Both the position numbers and the translations under genes were made by a program. DNA of 64,000 nt from Pseudotabrizicola formosa (GTDB lineage: Bacteria; Pseudomonadota; Alphaproteobacteria; Rhodobacterales; Rhodobacteraceae), in NCBI RefSeq assembly GCF_002900965.1, contig NZ_PJOM01000002.1, forward strand, positions 1,116,001-1,180,000, given 5' to 3'. Under the pieces are notes generated by a model. It saw only the letters and a program-made list of their open reading frames with translations, was not told the origin of the DNA and did not search any database. Of this stretch, positions 9,769 to 17,925 are shown piece after piece. The stretch's first letter is position 1. Each line of letters starts with the position of its first letter.

Positions 9769-9857
9769 TTTGGGGAATACTCCATAGGTATCAACTCACA
9801 ACGCGGCCGAGGACAGGCAGTTCCAGCCTCAAAAGCTGTGGGCGTCAGGCGATCCGG

Positions 9858-10598
9858 TCAGCGCCTTTGCTGCAACAGGGCAGGCACGCTGATCGTCAGC
9901 AGGATCAGCGCCAGCGGCATCGAGAAGAAGAAACCGATCTGGCCATATCCGACCGCCCCGATCACCCCACCACCCAGAAAGGCCGCGACAAGCCGCAGCA
10001 GGATGCGCAGCTTGGCACTGTCCACCCGCACGCCAAGTCCGGGCCGCAGCAGCGAAAGACAGGCGCGCCCCAGCTCGATCCCGATGTCGGTGATCATGCC
10101 GGTTGCATGCGTCGTGCGGATGCGCGCGCCCGAAATCTTGGTGATCGTCGCATTCTGCATGCCCATGATGAAACACAGGCACGCCAGGGCGAACATCCGG
10201 CCTGCCTCGCTGGTCAGGGTGCCGCCAAAGGCAAAGCAGAACAGGAACAGTCCCTGCACGGCCAATGGCCAGGCAAACTGCTGCCGGATCGCGGCCAGGC
10301 GGGCCACATGGATCAGAATGGTGCTGAAGCCTGCACCGGCGACAAAACCCGTGATGGCCAGACCACTGACAAAGGCAATCCACCAGTTCACGGTCACCAG
10401 ATTGTCGGCCAGTTGCGACAGATATCCGGTCATATGCGATGTGTATTGGCCCAGCGCAAAAAATCCGCCCGCATTCACCGCCCCGGCAACTGCCGCCAGA
10501 ACCGTAGCCAGCACAAGATCGTTCCCGGCAGACCGCCGATGCGTCACAATGGCCCGCGCCAGACGCAGAGGATGCAGCATGCGGCGGCGGGTTTTCAT
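9858..10598 (-). CDS. DUF1275 (YoaK-type) integral membrane protein
   Basis: A 246-residue inner-membrane protein with about six hydrophobic segments. The GAVNAGGFFALGQYTSHMTGY motif near residues 40-60 and GMQNATITKISGARIRTTHATG near 145-165 are diagnostic of the YoaK/DUF1275 family, whose role is undefined. The ribosome-binding site is weak. It is oriented like the permease downstream of it, 90 bases apart, but I see no functional link. Confidence 0.85.
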   Translation of the reverse strand: MKTRRRMLHPLRLARAIVTHRRSAGNDLVLATVLAAVAGAVNAGGFFALGQYTSHMTGYLSQLADNLVTVNWWIAFVSGLAITGFVAGAGFSTILIHVARLAAIRQQFAWPLAVQGLFLFCFAFGGTLTSEAGRMFALACLCFIMGMQNATITKISGARIRTTHATGMITDIGIELGRACLSLLRPGLGVRVDSAKLRILLRLVAAFLGGGVIGAVGYGQIGFFFSMPLALILLTISVPALLQQRR

Positions 10599-10724
10599 CG
10601 CATATCCGATTTAATTCACCCTGCCCCTGCAAGACCCGCGCCCAGCATCGCCGGATGCCAGCCAGGCCATCCTGAATACCGGCGCAATGCACCGGCTCTG
10701 TGGCCACCCTGTGCCCCCCGTCCC

Positions 10725-10994
10725 CTATGCCCCCAAGCGTGCCGCCCGTCCACCCCTGCGACGCGGCGGGTCGGGGCGGACCAGCGCCTGCGTCAGCACC
10801 TGGCTCATCGGATGCTCTGGTGCGGCCACCGCATATTCGGCCAGCACCGCCCGCAACGCCTGAGTCACATCCACCCCCGGGGCCAAGCTCAGCGCCCAGT
10901 CGATGAAAATCGACCGGCATTCCGGCCCGGTGATCCCCTCGATCCGGTAGCTTTCGCGCACCAGCCCCTTGGGGTCCGCCTCATCCTGCCGCAT
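10725..10994 (-). CDS. Small conserved hypothetical protein coupled to glnE
   Basis: An 89-residue soluble protein with a central helical segment (RSIFIDWALSLAPGVDVTQALRAVLAEYA) and a basic, proline/arginine-rich C-terminus. It starts inside the last codons of glnE, with a 14-base overlap and GGAG seven bases before the ATG at 10994, so it is probably translated together with GlnE. I do not recognise a domain. An upstream in-frame ATG at 11009 would add five residues. The tight coupling suggests a conserved partner gene rather than chance, but no function can be stated. Confidence 0.6.
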   Translation of the reverse strand: MRQDEADPKGLVRESYRIEGITGPECRSIFIDWALSLAPGVDVTQALRAVLAEYAVAAPEHPMSQVLTQALVRPDPPRRRGGRAARLGA

Positions 10995-13779
10995 CACCGC
11001 TCTCCCCATCCAGATCCCCCATCAGTCTGCTGATCACCCGGTCCGCCTGTGCCGTCACCGCCTCCAGCCGGGCGGTCAGCGCCTCGGCACTGGCCTCTCC
11101 CGTCTCGCGCAGCAAGAAGGCCCGGCCCCCGATGCCCAGATCGTCCATGTCCAGCGGCCCCTCGGTCAGCAGCCTTGTGCCGCATTGCAGCCGCCACAGC
11201 AGTCTGTAGGCGTCCAGGAGCGCGGTCTGATCCGCCTGCGACACCCCTGCCACCGAACCCGCCGCGATCTGGCGTTCCACCCCGCGTGCGGGGCTGCCCG
11301 CAAGCAGCGCCAGCATCTGGGCGCACAGTTCCACATCCATCAGGCGGCCCGCGCCGTTCTTGGCCTCCCAACTCCCCTTCGCAGGCTTGGCCGCCTGCAA
11401 GCGCTGCCGCATGGCGGCCACATCGGCCCGGACGGTGGCCCCCTTGCCCTTGCGCAGCACAAGGTCGCGGCGGAACGTCTCCCAGTCCGCCGCCAGCCCC
11501 GCATCGCCCGCCAGTACCCGCGCCCGGGTCAGCGCCAGATGCTCCCAGGTCCAGGCTTCGGTCTCCTGATAGCCGGTGAAACTCTGCCATCCCGTCGCCA
11601 CCGGCCCCTGCCGCCCGGATGGGCGCAGGCGCATGTCGACCTCATAGAGCCGCCCTTCGGGCATCTGCGCCGTCAGCGCAGTCACCATTCCTTGCGTGAG
11701 GCGCGCATAATAGGGCCGCGTGGCAAGCGGCTTTGGCCCGTCGGATTGCTCGACCCCCGCCGCATCATAGATCATGATCAGGTCCAGATCCGACCCCGCA
11801 TTCAGCCGCTGCGCCCCCATCGACCCCATGCCGATCAGCACCGCCCCCCGCCCCGGCATCGGCCCGTGCTTGCGGGCAAACTCTGCCGTCACCACCGGCC
11901 ACAGCGCCCCCACCACCGCATCGGCGAGGTCAGCGTAGGCCTTGCCCGCCTCGAACCCATCCTTCAACCCGCGCAGATGGTGCACCCCCACCCGGAAATG
12001 CCATTCCTTCATCCAGCGCCGCGCGGTATCGAGCTTTTTCTCGTAATCGGCCACCTCGTCCAGCACCCGCGCCAGATCGGCCCGCAGCGCCACCGTCCCC
12101 GGCCACGCGGTCCAGAAACTGCCGCCGATCACCGCATCCAGCACCCCCGCATTGCGCGACAGATGCCGCGCGAGCGACGCAGAGGTGCCGACAATGTCGA
12201 TGATCAGCTCGATCAGAACCGGATTGGCCTCGAACAGCGAGAAAATCTGCACCCCCGCGGGCAAGCCCGCCATGAAGCCGTCCAGCGCGCGCAACGCCTC
12301 ATCCGGGTTCGCGGCGCGGTGCAGTTGCCTGAGAAGCTGCGGCCGCAACCGCCGGAAAATCGCCTGCGCCCGATCTGACCGCAGCGCCGGATAATGCATC
12401 CAGCCTGCGACGATTTTTGCCGCAGCCTCGGACAGTTCCGGCCCGGCCTCGGCCTCACCCGGAGCAAAGAAGGCATCGGTCAGCGTATCCACCCGCGCAA
12501 TCCGGTCCAGCAGACCACTGCGAAACGCCGCCACCTCCTCACCGCAAAAGGCCGCAATCCGCGCCACCCCCTCTGCCGTGACCGGCAGATCATGGGTCTG
12601 CGCATCGCCCACCATCTGCAAGCGGTGCTCCATCTCGCGGTGCGCGCGGTACAGCGTGGTCAGCTCCGCCGCGACATCCGGCGGCACCCAGCCCTTGGCT
12701 GCCAGCACCGCAAGCCCCCCCAGCGTGGTGCGGTCGCGCAGGTCAGGGTCACGCCCCCCCGCAATCAGCTGCCGGGTCTGGGTAAAGAACTCGATCTCGC
12801 GGATACCGCCCTGCCCCAGCTTCATGTTGTGGCCCTCCACCACAACCCGGCCGTTCAGGCCGCGATGCTCACGGATGCGCAGCCGCATGTCATGCGCGTC
12901 CTGGATGGCGGCAAAATCCAGATGCTTGCGCCAGACAAAGGGTGTCAGTGTTTTCAGAAACCGCGCCCCCGCCGCCAGATCACCACCACAGGGCCGCGCC
13001 TTGATATAGGCCGCGCGTTCCCATGTCCGGCCCACGCTTTCATAATAGCTTTCCGCCGCCGCCATCGACAGGCAGACCGGGGTCACAGAAGCATCCGGGC
13101 GCAGCCGCAGATCGGTGCGGAACACATAGCCATCCCCGGTCAGGTCCGACAGGATTGCCGTCATCTTGCGGGTCACGCGGATAAAGGCCGCCCGCGCCTC
13201 CTGCTCTTGCCCAGGGTAGCGGGTCTCGTCAAACAGGCAGATCAGATCGATGTCAGAGGAATAATTCAGCTCCCCTGCCCCCATCTTGCCCATGGCCAGC
13301 GCGACCATGCCTGCCGCTGTCGCCGCATCCTCGGGCAGCGCACCGGGGATCTTGCCACGCCGGATCTCATCCGCCACCAGCCGGACCATCGCCAGATGCA
13401 CGGCGCGGTCGGCAAGCCCGGTCAGGGCCCCGGTCACCTCTTCCAGCGTCCAGACCCCGCCCAGATCGCACAGCGCGGTCAGCAGCGCGATGCGCCGTTT
13501 GGCCTGCCGCAGGCCCGACCCCAGATCCTCCAGCGCCAAGGCCTCGATCCGGACGAACTCCTCCGTCACGGCCTCCTCCGGCCCCTGTGCCAGGGCAAGG
13601 CGCAGCCACGCCCCCTCCCGCCCCATCAATCCACGCAGATAGGGACTGCACCCCGCCACCCCCCCCATCAGACCGGCCACCTCTGACCCAAGATCGGAAA
13701 ACGCCGCCCGCACCTCATCGCCGGTGGCGCGGTCAAAGGCATGCGGAGAGCGGGTCAGCCGTGCTGCAAAATCGGTCAT
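10981..13779 (-). CDS. glnE: Bifunctional glutamine synthetase adenylyltransferase/deadenylase
   Basis: GlnE attaches AMP to glutamine synthetase and removes it in response to PII, controlling nitrogen assimilation. The 932-residue protein has two homologous nucleotidyltransferase halves. The N-terminal half carries the YSSDIDLICLFDE metal-binding motif near residue 175, and the C-terminal half carries GSDLDLIMIYD near 665; GGIREIEFFTQTRQL follows the first and RLMDVELCAQML the second. The start MTDFAARLTR at 13779 matches family N-termini; ATG 13782 and TTG 13818 are in-frame alternatives and no Shine-Dalgarno sequence clearly decides. Length is normal for the family. Confidence 0.95.
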   Translation of the reverse strand: MTDFAARLTRSPHAFDRATGDEVRAAFSDLGSEVAGLMGGVAGCSPYLRGLMGREGAWLRLALAQGPEEAVTEEFVRIEALALEDLGSGLRQAKRRIALLTALCDLGGVWTLEEVTGALTGLADRAVHLAMVRLVADEIRRGKIPGALPEDAATAAGMVALAMGKMGAGELNYSSDIDLICLFDETRYPGQEQEARAAFIRVTRKMTAILSDLTGDGYVFRTDLRLRPDASVTPVCLSMAAAESYYESVGRTWERAAYIKARPCGGDLAAGARFLKTLTPFVWRKHLDFAAIQDAHDMRLRIREHRGLNGRVVVEGHNMKLGQGGIREIEFFTQTRQLIAGGRDPDLRDRTTLGGLAVLAAKGWVPPDVAAELTTLYRAHREMEHRLQMVGDAQTHDLPVTAEGVARIAAFCGEEVAAFRSGLLDRIARVDTLTDAFFAPGEAEAGPELSEAAAKIVAGWMHYPALRSDRAQAIFRRLRPQLLRQLHRAANPDEALRALDGFMAGLPAGVQIFSLFEANPVLIELIIDIVGTSASLARHLSRNAGVLDAVIGGSFWTAWPGTVALRADLARVLDEVADYEKKLDTARRWMKEWHFRVGVHHLRGLKDGFEAGKAYADLADAVVGALWPVVTAEFARKHGPMPGRGAVLIGMGSMGAQRLNAGSDLDLIMIYDAAGVEQSDGPKPLATRPYYARLTQGMVTALTAQMPEGRLYEVDMRLRPSGRQGPVATGWQSFTGYQETEAWTWEHLALTRARVLAGDAGLAADWETFRRDLVLRKGKGATVRADVAAMRQRLQAAKPAKGSWEAKNGAGRLMDVELCAQMLALLAGSPARGVERQIAAGSVAGVSQADQTALLDAYRLLWRLQCGTRLLTEGPLDMDDLGIGGRAFLLRETGEASAEALTARLEAVTAQADRVISRLMGDLDGESGDAAG

Positions 13780-14028
13780 CATCCCCGCAGCTTTGACCAA
13801 CTGCGCAAGCAGGGTCAATCGCCGACGCGCACCACAGAAAAGGCGCTGCCCCGGCGTGGGACTTGCAACAGTCCTATTATCAGGCGGGGATCAGAAAAAT
13901 TCTGTCGTGCAGCAGATGCAGCTTTCCCAACGGCCTTGAGCGGATGCAGGCCGGAGCCGGTTGGCCGCAGGCCAGAGGCGACTTGAAAAACAACGCGGCG
14001 CAGCCGCTCTATTTTCTTCAAGGCGCGC

Positions 14029-14388
14029 TCAGGCGGCGGGCGCATCCTTGAACTTGATCGACTCGCCGCAGCCGCAGGCTTCGGCCACATTGGGATTGCG
14101 GAACTTGAACCCTGCGTGCAGCAGGTCGATATCATAATCGATCTCGGTGCCGATCAGGAACATCTGCGCCATGGGCGCAATCATCACCCGGGCCCCGTCC
14201 TGTTCGACAATTTCATCCAGCGGGTTCACCTCGGACACGTAATCCATGGTGTATTCCATTCCCGCGCAGCCGCCCTTCTTGACGCCGATGCGCAGGCCCT
14301 GACGGCCATCCTTTTCCATCAGCCGGGCAATCTGCTTTGCGGCAATCGGGGTCAGGGTGACGGCGGCTTTGCCGGGGATGCCAAACAT
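14029..14388 (-). CDS. A-type iron-sulfur carrier (IscA/SufA/ErpA family)
   Basis: A 119-residue HesB/IscA protein that holds and delivers Fe-S clusters to apoproteins. The three family cysteines are present: C41 in KKGGCAGMEY, and C105 and C107 in ACGCGES. The start at 14388 has AGGAG seven bases upstream; a longer reading frame to 14442 is not needed. It is the last gene of a same-strand series: DUF59 Fe-S protein, SatD-like, DUF3307, then this carrier, 28 bases after DUF3307. Which of the SufA/IscA/ErpA subtypes it is cannot be decided by eye, so no symbol is given. Confidence 0.92.
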   Translation of the reverse strand: MFGIPGKAAVTLTPIAAKQIARLMEKDGRQGLRIGVKKGGCAGMEYTMDYVSEVNPLDEIVEQDGARVMIAPMAQMFLIGTEIDYDIDLLHAGFKFRNPNVAEACGCGESIKFKDAPAA

Positions 14389-14416
14389 GGGGGTACTCCT
14401 GCTCTCTCGCTTCAAT

Positions 14417-15160
14417 CTAAGGCGAAAGGTCGGGAATTCCAAGCGCTGGCAGCGATGATAGCACCATCACCGTGCCAATCGCCATCAACATGGCCCAGCC
14501 GAACGACGCCAGCGTGCCGATGATGACATATTCCGACAGCCGCGCCTCCTCCTTCACCGCGCCAAAGCGCAGCACGGATTTGGCGGCGATCAGGAATCCG
14601 ATGCCGCCGGGTTCACCCGCAAGGATCAGCACAAAGATGATCCCGCGCTCCAGCATGCCGATGATCCGGCCGCCCCCGGGCAGGCCGTCCAGGCCCACCT
14701 CGCTCCAGGGCCGCATCAACAGGCCAAGCGCAAAGCCACCCGCCCGCGTGGCCAGCACCGCACCGGCAATGACGGTGGCGGCAGCGGGCAGCCAGAGCGG
14801 CGCATGCGCGGCCCAGGCCCCCTGCATCCAAAGGCCGGGCCAGAGCCCCGCCATCAGCAGCAAGGTGGCAAAATGGGCGGTCTGATCGGCCAGAAAGGCG
14901 GCAATTCCTGACAGGTGCCTGCCCAGCAACACCTTTGCCACGTCGATCGCCAGGTGCGCCGCACTCAGGATCGCCACCCCCATCAGCGCCTGCGGCGTCT
15001 GCACCCCCAGCACCAGCAACGTGACCACGCCCACCACCCCGATATGCGCGGCCATCCAACCAATGTGCCCCCCGGCCTTGGCCTGCGCCATGCGGTCCGG
15101 TTGCAGCACGAAATCGGCCAGGACATGCGCCACAATCAGCAGGGCCAGGGTTTCAGCCAT
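14417..15160 (-). CDS. DUF3307 multi-pass membrane protein
   Basis: A 247-residue integral membrane protein. The N-terminal motif AHVLADFVLQPDRMA followed by HIGWMAAHIGV is characteristic of DUF3307, and about six hydrophobic segments continue to the C-terminus (ALGIPDLSP). The start at 15160 has AAGGGGA seven bases upstream and lies inside the end of the upstream SatD-like gene (8-base overlap), so the two are translationally coupled. DUF3307 genes recur beside SatD genes in other bacteria, so this is a conserved two-gene unit of unknown function, probably a membrane effector regulated by its partner. Confidence 0.8.
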   Translation of the reverse strand: MAETLALLIVAHVLADFVLQPDRMAQAKAGGHIGWMAAHIGVVGVVTLLVLGVQTPQALMGVAILSAAHLAIDVAKVLLGRHLSGIAAFLADQTAHFATLLLMAGLWPGLWMQGAWAAHAPLWLPAAATVIAGAVLATRAGGFALGLLMRPWSEVGLDGLPGGGRIIGMLERGIIFVLILAGEPGGIGFLIAAKSVLRFGAVKEEARLSEYVIIGTLASFGWAMLMAIGTVMVLSSLPALGIPDLSP

Positions 15161-15785
15161 CGGTGTCCCCTTGCGCGAACTGCGTGGCAAAGGCCCGGAT
15201 CGCGCGCCGCGTCAGATCAAATCCGGCCGCCGACAGCCGCGCCCCAAAGGCCTGCCGCGAAATTCCCAGCCGCTCGGCCAGCACCTGCTGGCTCTGCTGC
15301 CCATCCGGGTCCAGCGACAGGGCGACCGCTTCGGCCTGTTCCGGCGACCAGCCCTGCACCTGCGCATCAAGATAGGCCATCAGCGCCTGATGCAGCGGGT
15401 CAGTCCCTGCCCCCGCCAGCGCCAGCCACTGGCCCGTGCTCATCGCGTCCAGCGCCCGGCCCGAGGCCACAAAGGCCATGCCGCCCGCAGTGCCAAGATT
15501 ACCCTTGTCAAAACCGGTGGCATCGCCGATCCCCAGGGCCATCCGGCTGGATAAAAGATCCATGGCGCGCAACTGTGCGGCCAGAAACACCATGACCTCC
15601 AGGCCCTGCGCCGCCGCGCCGACATAGGCCTGCCAGCCGTCACCCCGGTAACGATGAAAACGGGCCGTGCTGCCCAGCCGGTCAATAGCCTCTTCGATCA
15701 CCATCATCGTGTCATCAACCTGCGCCGCCGTGCTGCGGGTCGACAGGATCAGATCGCCGGTAAGGACTGCGTGCCGCTGGATCAT
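15153..15785 (-). CDS. SatD-family protein with C-terminal helix-turn-helix
   Basis: A 210-residue soluble protein. Residues 6-120 resemble the SatD family: AVLTGDLILS (D11), a central RYRGDGWQAY (GDG at 48-50) and GTAGGMAFVASGRAL, a pattern reminiscent of a nucleotide-cyclase-like palm fold. Residues 163-187 (QQSQQVLAERLGISRQAFGA) form a helix-turn-helix, so it may be a DNA-binding regulator. The ATG at 15785 abuts the first unit of a palindrome array at 15786-15951; a TTG at 15800 would fall inside that unit. No Shine-Dalgarno sequence is visible. It overlaps DUF3307 downstream by eight bases. Autoregulation is inferred, not shown. Confidence 0.7.
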   Translation of the reverse strand: MIQRHAVLTGDLILSTRSTAAQVDDTMMVIEEAIDRLGSTARFHRYRGDGWQAYVGAAAQGLEVMVFLAAQLRAMDLLSSRMALGIGDATGFDKGNLGTAGGMAFVASGRALDAMSTGQWLALAGAGTDPLHQALMAYLDAQVQGWSPEQAEAVALSLDPDGQQSQQVLAERLGISRQAFGARLSAAGFDLTRRAIRAFATQFAQGDTDG

Positions 15786-15951
15786 ACGCAAGCCATACAA
15801 CTTGCATGTCGAAAATGCAATTCATTTGGCCTGCACTTCAATCAAGAAAGCCAAATGGCTTTCGATCTCGAGAAGCAACCCCAAAACCATGCGGGGAATG
15901 CGCAAGCCGAAAGGGTTTCAAATGAAAAATGCAAGCCATTTGGCTTGCATT
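15786..15951. promoter_or_regulatory. Array of six palindromic operator-like units, period 27-29 bp
   Basis: Each 22-bp unit follows the pattern of left arm GCAAGCC, a four-base centre, and right arm GGCTTGC. The best unit, 15929-15950, is perfect (ATGCAAGCCA, TT, TGGCTTGCAT). Others are 15786-15807, 15815-15836, 15844-15865 (GAAAGCCA, AA, TGGCTTTC), 15873-15894 (weak, 11 of 22 bases match) and 15900-15921. Successive centres are 29, 29, 29, 27 and 29 bases apart. The array fills the gap between the DUF59 gene stop (15975) and the satD-like start (15785), and reads as a multi-site operator for a dimeric regulator. Confidence 0.75.
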
Positions 15952-15974
15952 ACATTCGATACCCTGATGGATCT

Positions 15975-16334
15975 TTACATGAAGCCCAGTTCCAGACGGG
16001 CCTCATCGCTCATCATCTCCATCCCCCAGGGCGGATCGAAGGTCATCTGCACATCGACCTGCTTGACCCCCGCCAAAGGCTCCACCGCATCGGCAACCCA
16101 GCCCGGCATCTCTCCGGCGACGGGGCAGCCGGGGGCTGTCAGGGTCATGATGATGCCGACCGCGTTTTCCGCGTCGATCTCGATGGTGTAGATCAGGCCC
16201 AGATCAAAGATGTTCACCGGGATTTCGGGGTCAAACACCGTCCGGCAGGCCTCGACCACCAAGTCATACAGAGGATGATCGGTGCTTGATGGCTTGATGA
16301 GCGGGGTGCCCTCGATCTTTGCTTCGCTGTTCAT
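15975..16334 (-). CDS. DUF59/MIP18-type Fe-S assembly protein (SufT-like)
   Basis: A 119-residue single-domain DUF59 protein implicated in maturation of Fe-S proteins, usually linked to the SUF system. The core EACRTVFDPEIPVNIFDLGL, the TLTAPGCPVAGEMP motif with the conserved cysteine C70, and TFDPPWGMEMM identify the family. The short N-terminal extension (MNSEAKIEGTPLIKPSS) is common in Rhodobacteraceae SUF-associated copies. The start at 16334 has TGAGG upstream. It lies upstream of the A-type carrier gene on the same strand, but the two Fe-S genes are separated by the SatD-DUF3307 pair and its palindrome array. Confidence 0.9.
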   Translation of the reverse strand: MNSEAKIEGTPLIKPSSTDHPLYDLVVEACRTVFDPEIPVNIFDLGLIYTIEIDAENAVGIIMTLTAPGCPVAGEMPGWVADAVEPLAGVKQVDVQMTFDPPWGMEMMSDEARLELGFM

Positions 16335-16437
16335 TCCGGCCTCATCAGGGGTTGTTGAGCGAATATATAGGAAATCCGGCCCGCCCCGTCCAGTCTTCGT
16401 CTGAAACGCCGCCGGCAAGGCCCTCTGCTGCGGCAGA

Positions 16438-17274
16438 TCAATCGCGGTGCGGGCGGGCTTCGGGCAGGTTGATACGGGCAACCTGTTCGGCAATGGGGTC
16501 CATAGACAGCGGGTGCAACTCGGCCCGGTGCGCGGCCGGATCCCCCAGATCCTGCCATGTGCCGCCCTTGTAGATCTCCAGCGCGGAAAACCCGGCCTTA
16601 TAACCCATCTTGCGGCTGCCGGGCACCCAATAGCCCAGGTAGACATAGGGCAACCCGGCCTCACGCGCGATGGCGATGTGATCCAGGATGATATGGGTGC
16701 CCAGGGACAGATCGACCAGATCGGGGTCGTAAAAGCTGTAGACCATCGACAGCCCGTCATCGAACACATCCGTCAAGCAGACCGCCGCCAAAGCCGCCGA
16801 CCGTTCACCGGGCCCGCGCGGGGCGGTGTATTCGATCACCCGGCTTTTGATCGGGGTTTCCTCGATCATCGCCGCAAATTCGAAGATATCCATATCGGCC
16901 ATGCCACCATCGGCATGGCGCGCATCCAGATAGCGGCGGAACAGGGCGAACTGGTCTTCCGTGGCCCAGGGGCTGGTGGCGTTGCGGCGCAGATGGGCTG
17001 TGCGCCGCATGATCCGGCGCTGCGTCCGGCTGGGTTCGAAATCGGCCACCCGGATCCGGGCCGACAGGCAGGCCGAACATTCGGCGCAGGACGGGCGGTA
17101 GAGCACATTCTGGCTGCGGCGGAATCCCTGCTTGGACAGCGTATCATTCAGCCGCTGCGCATGCTCCCCTTGCAGCGCCGTGAACAGCTTGCGCTCCATC
17201 CGACCCTCAAGGTACGGACAGGGCTGCGGAGCCGTCACATAGAACTGGGGCGCGATGGGAAGGGTGTGGCGCAT
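16438..17274 (-). CDS. bpt: Aspartate/glutamate leucyltransferase (arginyltransferase family)
   Basis: Bpt transfers leucine from Leu-tRNA to N-terminal Asp or Glu residues, marking proteins for the ClpS/ClpAP N-end-rule pathway. The 278-residue length is standard. The N-terminal ATE_N region contains [15 protein letters not shown] and a cysteine cluster ([14 protein letters not shown]), and the C-terminal GNAT-like part contains [20 protein letters not shown]. The start ATG at 17274 gives the usual [12 protein letters not shown] beginning. It is followed on the same strand by the DUF59 gene after about 100 bases, with no evident functional link. Confidence 0.94.
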   Translation of the reverse strand: MRHTLPIAPQFYVTAPQPCPYLEGRMERKLFTALQGEHAQRLNDTLSKQGFRRSQNVLYRPSCAECSACLSARIRVADFEPSRTQRRIMRRTAHLRRNATSPWATEDQFALFRRYLDARHADGGMADMDIFEFAAMIEETPIKSRVIEYTAPRGPGERSAALAAVCLTDVFDDGLSMVYSFYDPDLVDLSLGTHIILDHIAIAREAGLPYVYLGYWVPGSRKMGYKAGFSALEIYKGGTWQDLGDPAAHRAELHPLSMDPIAEQVARINLPEARPHRD

Positions 17275-17386
17275 GACTGACTGATTGTGAAAGATGCGTC
17301 ACGTTAGCAAGCCGCGCGCCGGTCGCCAAGACGGCATTTGTCGCAAGACAGCACTTCAGGACAGCGGTCGCGCAGACTTGCCTGCT

Positions 17387-17851
17387 TCAGCGCGTGGACG
17401 GGCTGTTGATCGCCACAGAGCCCAGCACCAGATCGCTCAGGCCCTGCCCGCGCGACGAGGTCAGCATCAGAACCACCGACAGGATCTGCGGCATCACAAA
17501 GGCCATCGACAGCGTATAGCCCAGCGTGTGCAGCAACGCGGTGGCGCCATCAAAACGCTGGCCGTTGCGGTCCAGAAATTCGATGTTCATCAGCCGCATG
17601 CCCCAGGTGGCCGAGCGGCCCGACAGGGTGAACCAGCGATAGACAAAGCCCACCACCAGAAACAGTGCCGGCAGGAAAAACAGCGCGGTAAAGGCGGTGA
17701 ATGGCACGATCAGTGCGGTCACCAGACCGATCAGCACAAGGTCCAGCACCCAGGCCAGGAACCGCTTGGGAAGGACACCTTCGTAAAACGCGGCATGGCG
17801 CTCGGGGTCGGGTTGCATATCGGATATCGTCATCGAAGAGATTGTGCGCAT
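17387..17851 (-). CDS. RDD-family membrane protein
   Basis: A 154-residue inner-membrane protein. The LPKRFLAWVLDLVLIGLV segment is the RDD signature (arginine, then aspartates in the first membrane helix). Further helices follow at FTALFFLPALFLVVGFVYRW and LSMAFVMPQILSVVLML, with the conserved SATWGMRLMNIEF loop. The start at 17851 has AGGA ten bases upstream; an ATG at 17833 is the alternative. It lies immediately downstream of the DUF2852 gene on the same strand, so the two may form an operon. RDD proteins have been linked to ion transport or ubiquinone-related assembly, but none is indicated here. Confidence 0.85.
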   Translation of the reverse strand: MRTISSMTISDMQPDPERHAAFYEGVLPKRFLAWVLDLVLIGLVTALIVPFTAFTALFFLPALFLVVGFVYRWFTLSGRSATWGMRLMNIEFLDRNGQRFDGATALLHTLGYTLSMAFVMPQILSVVLMLTSSRGQGLSDLVLGSVAINSPSTR

Positions 17852-17925
17852 GGCAATCGGTCCTGAACAAGAGGTTTCGGGCGGAAAAGGCGGCGGCCCG
17901 ACCCCGGGCCGCCACGTCACTGGCA

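Noticed and set aside
8119-10614. Very long plus-strand frame of 831 codons
   Set aside because: It is antisense to the SLC13 permease and DUF1275 genes, with a histidine/arginine/glutamine-rich composition expected of a shadow frame in GC-rich DNA.
13815-14135. 106-residue minus-strand frame between glnE and the IscA-type gene
   Set aside because: It overlaps the 3' part of the IscA-type gene in another frame, has no ribosome-binding site and a composition of a non-coding frame.
15786-15951. CRISPR array interpretation of the repeats
   Set aside because: Repeats are 22 bp with only 5-7 bases between them and are imperfect palindromes; there are no unique spacers and no cas genes nearby.
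15654-16289. Plus-strand frame across the palindrome array with repeated FGLH and HLAC-like segments
   Set aside because: The apparent peptide repeats merely translate the repeated palindromic DNA; the frame also runs antisense over satD-like and DUF59 genes.
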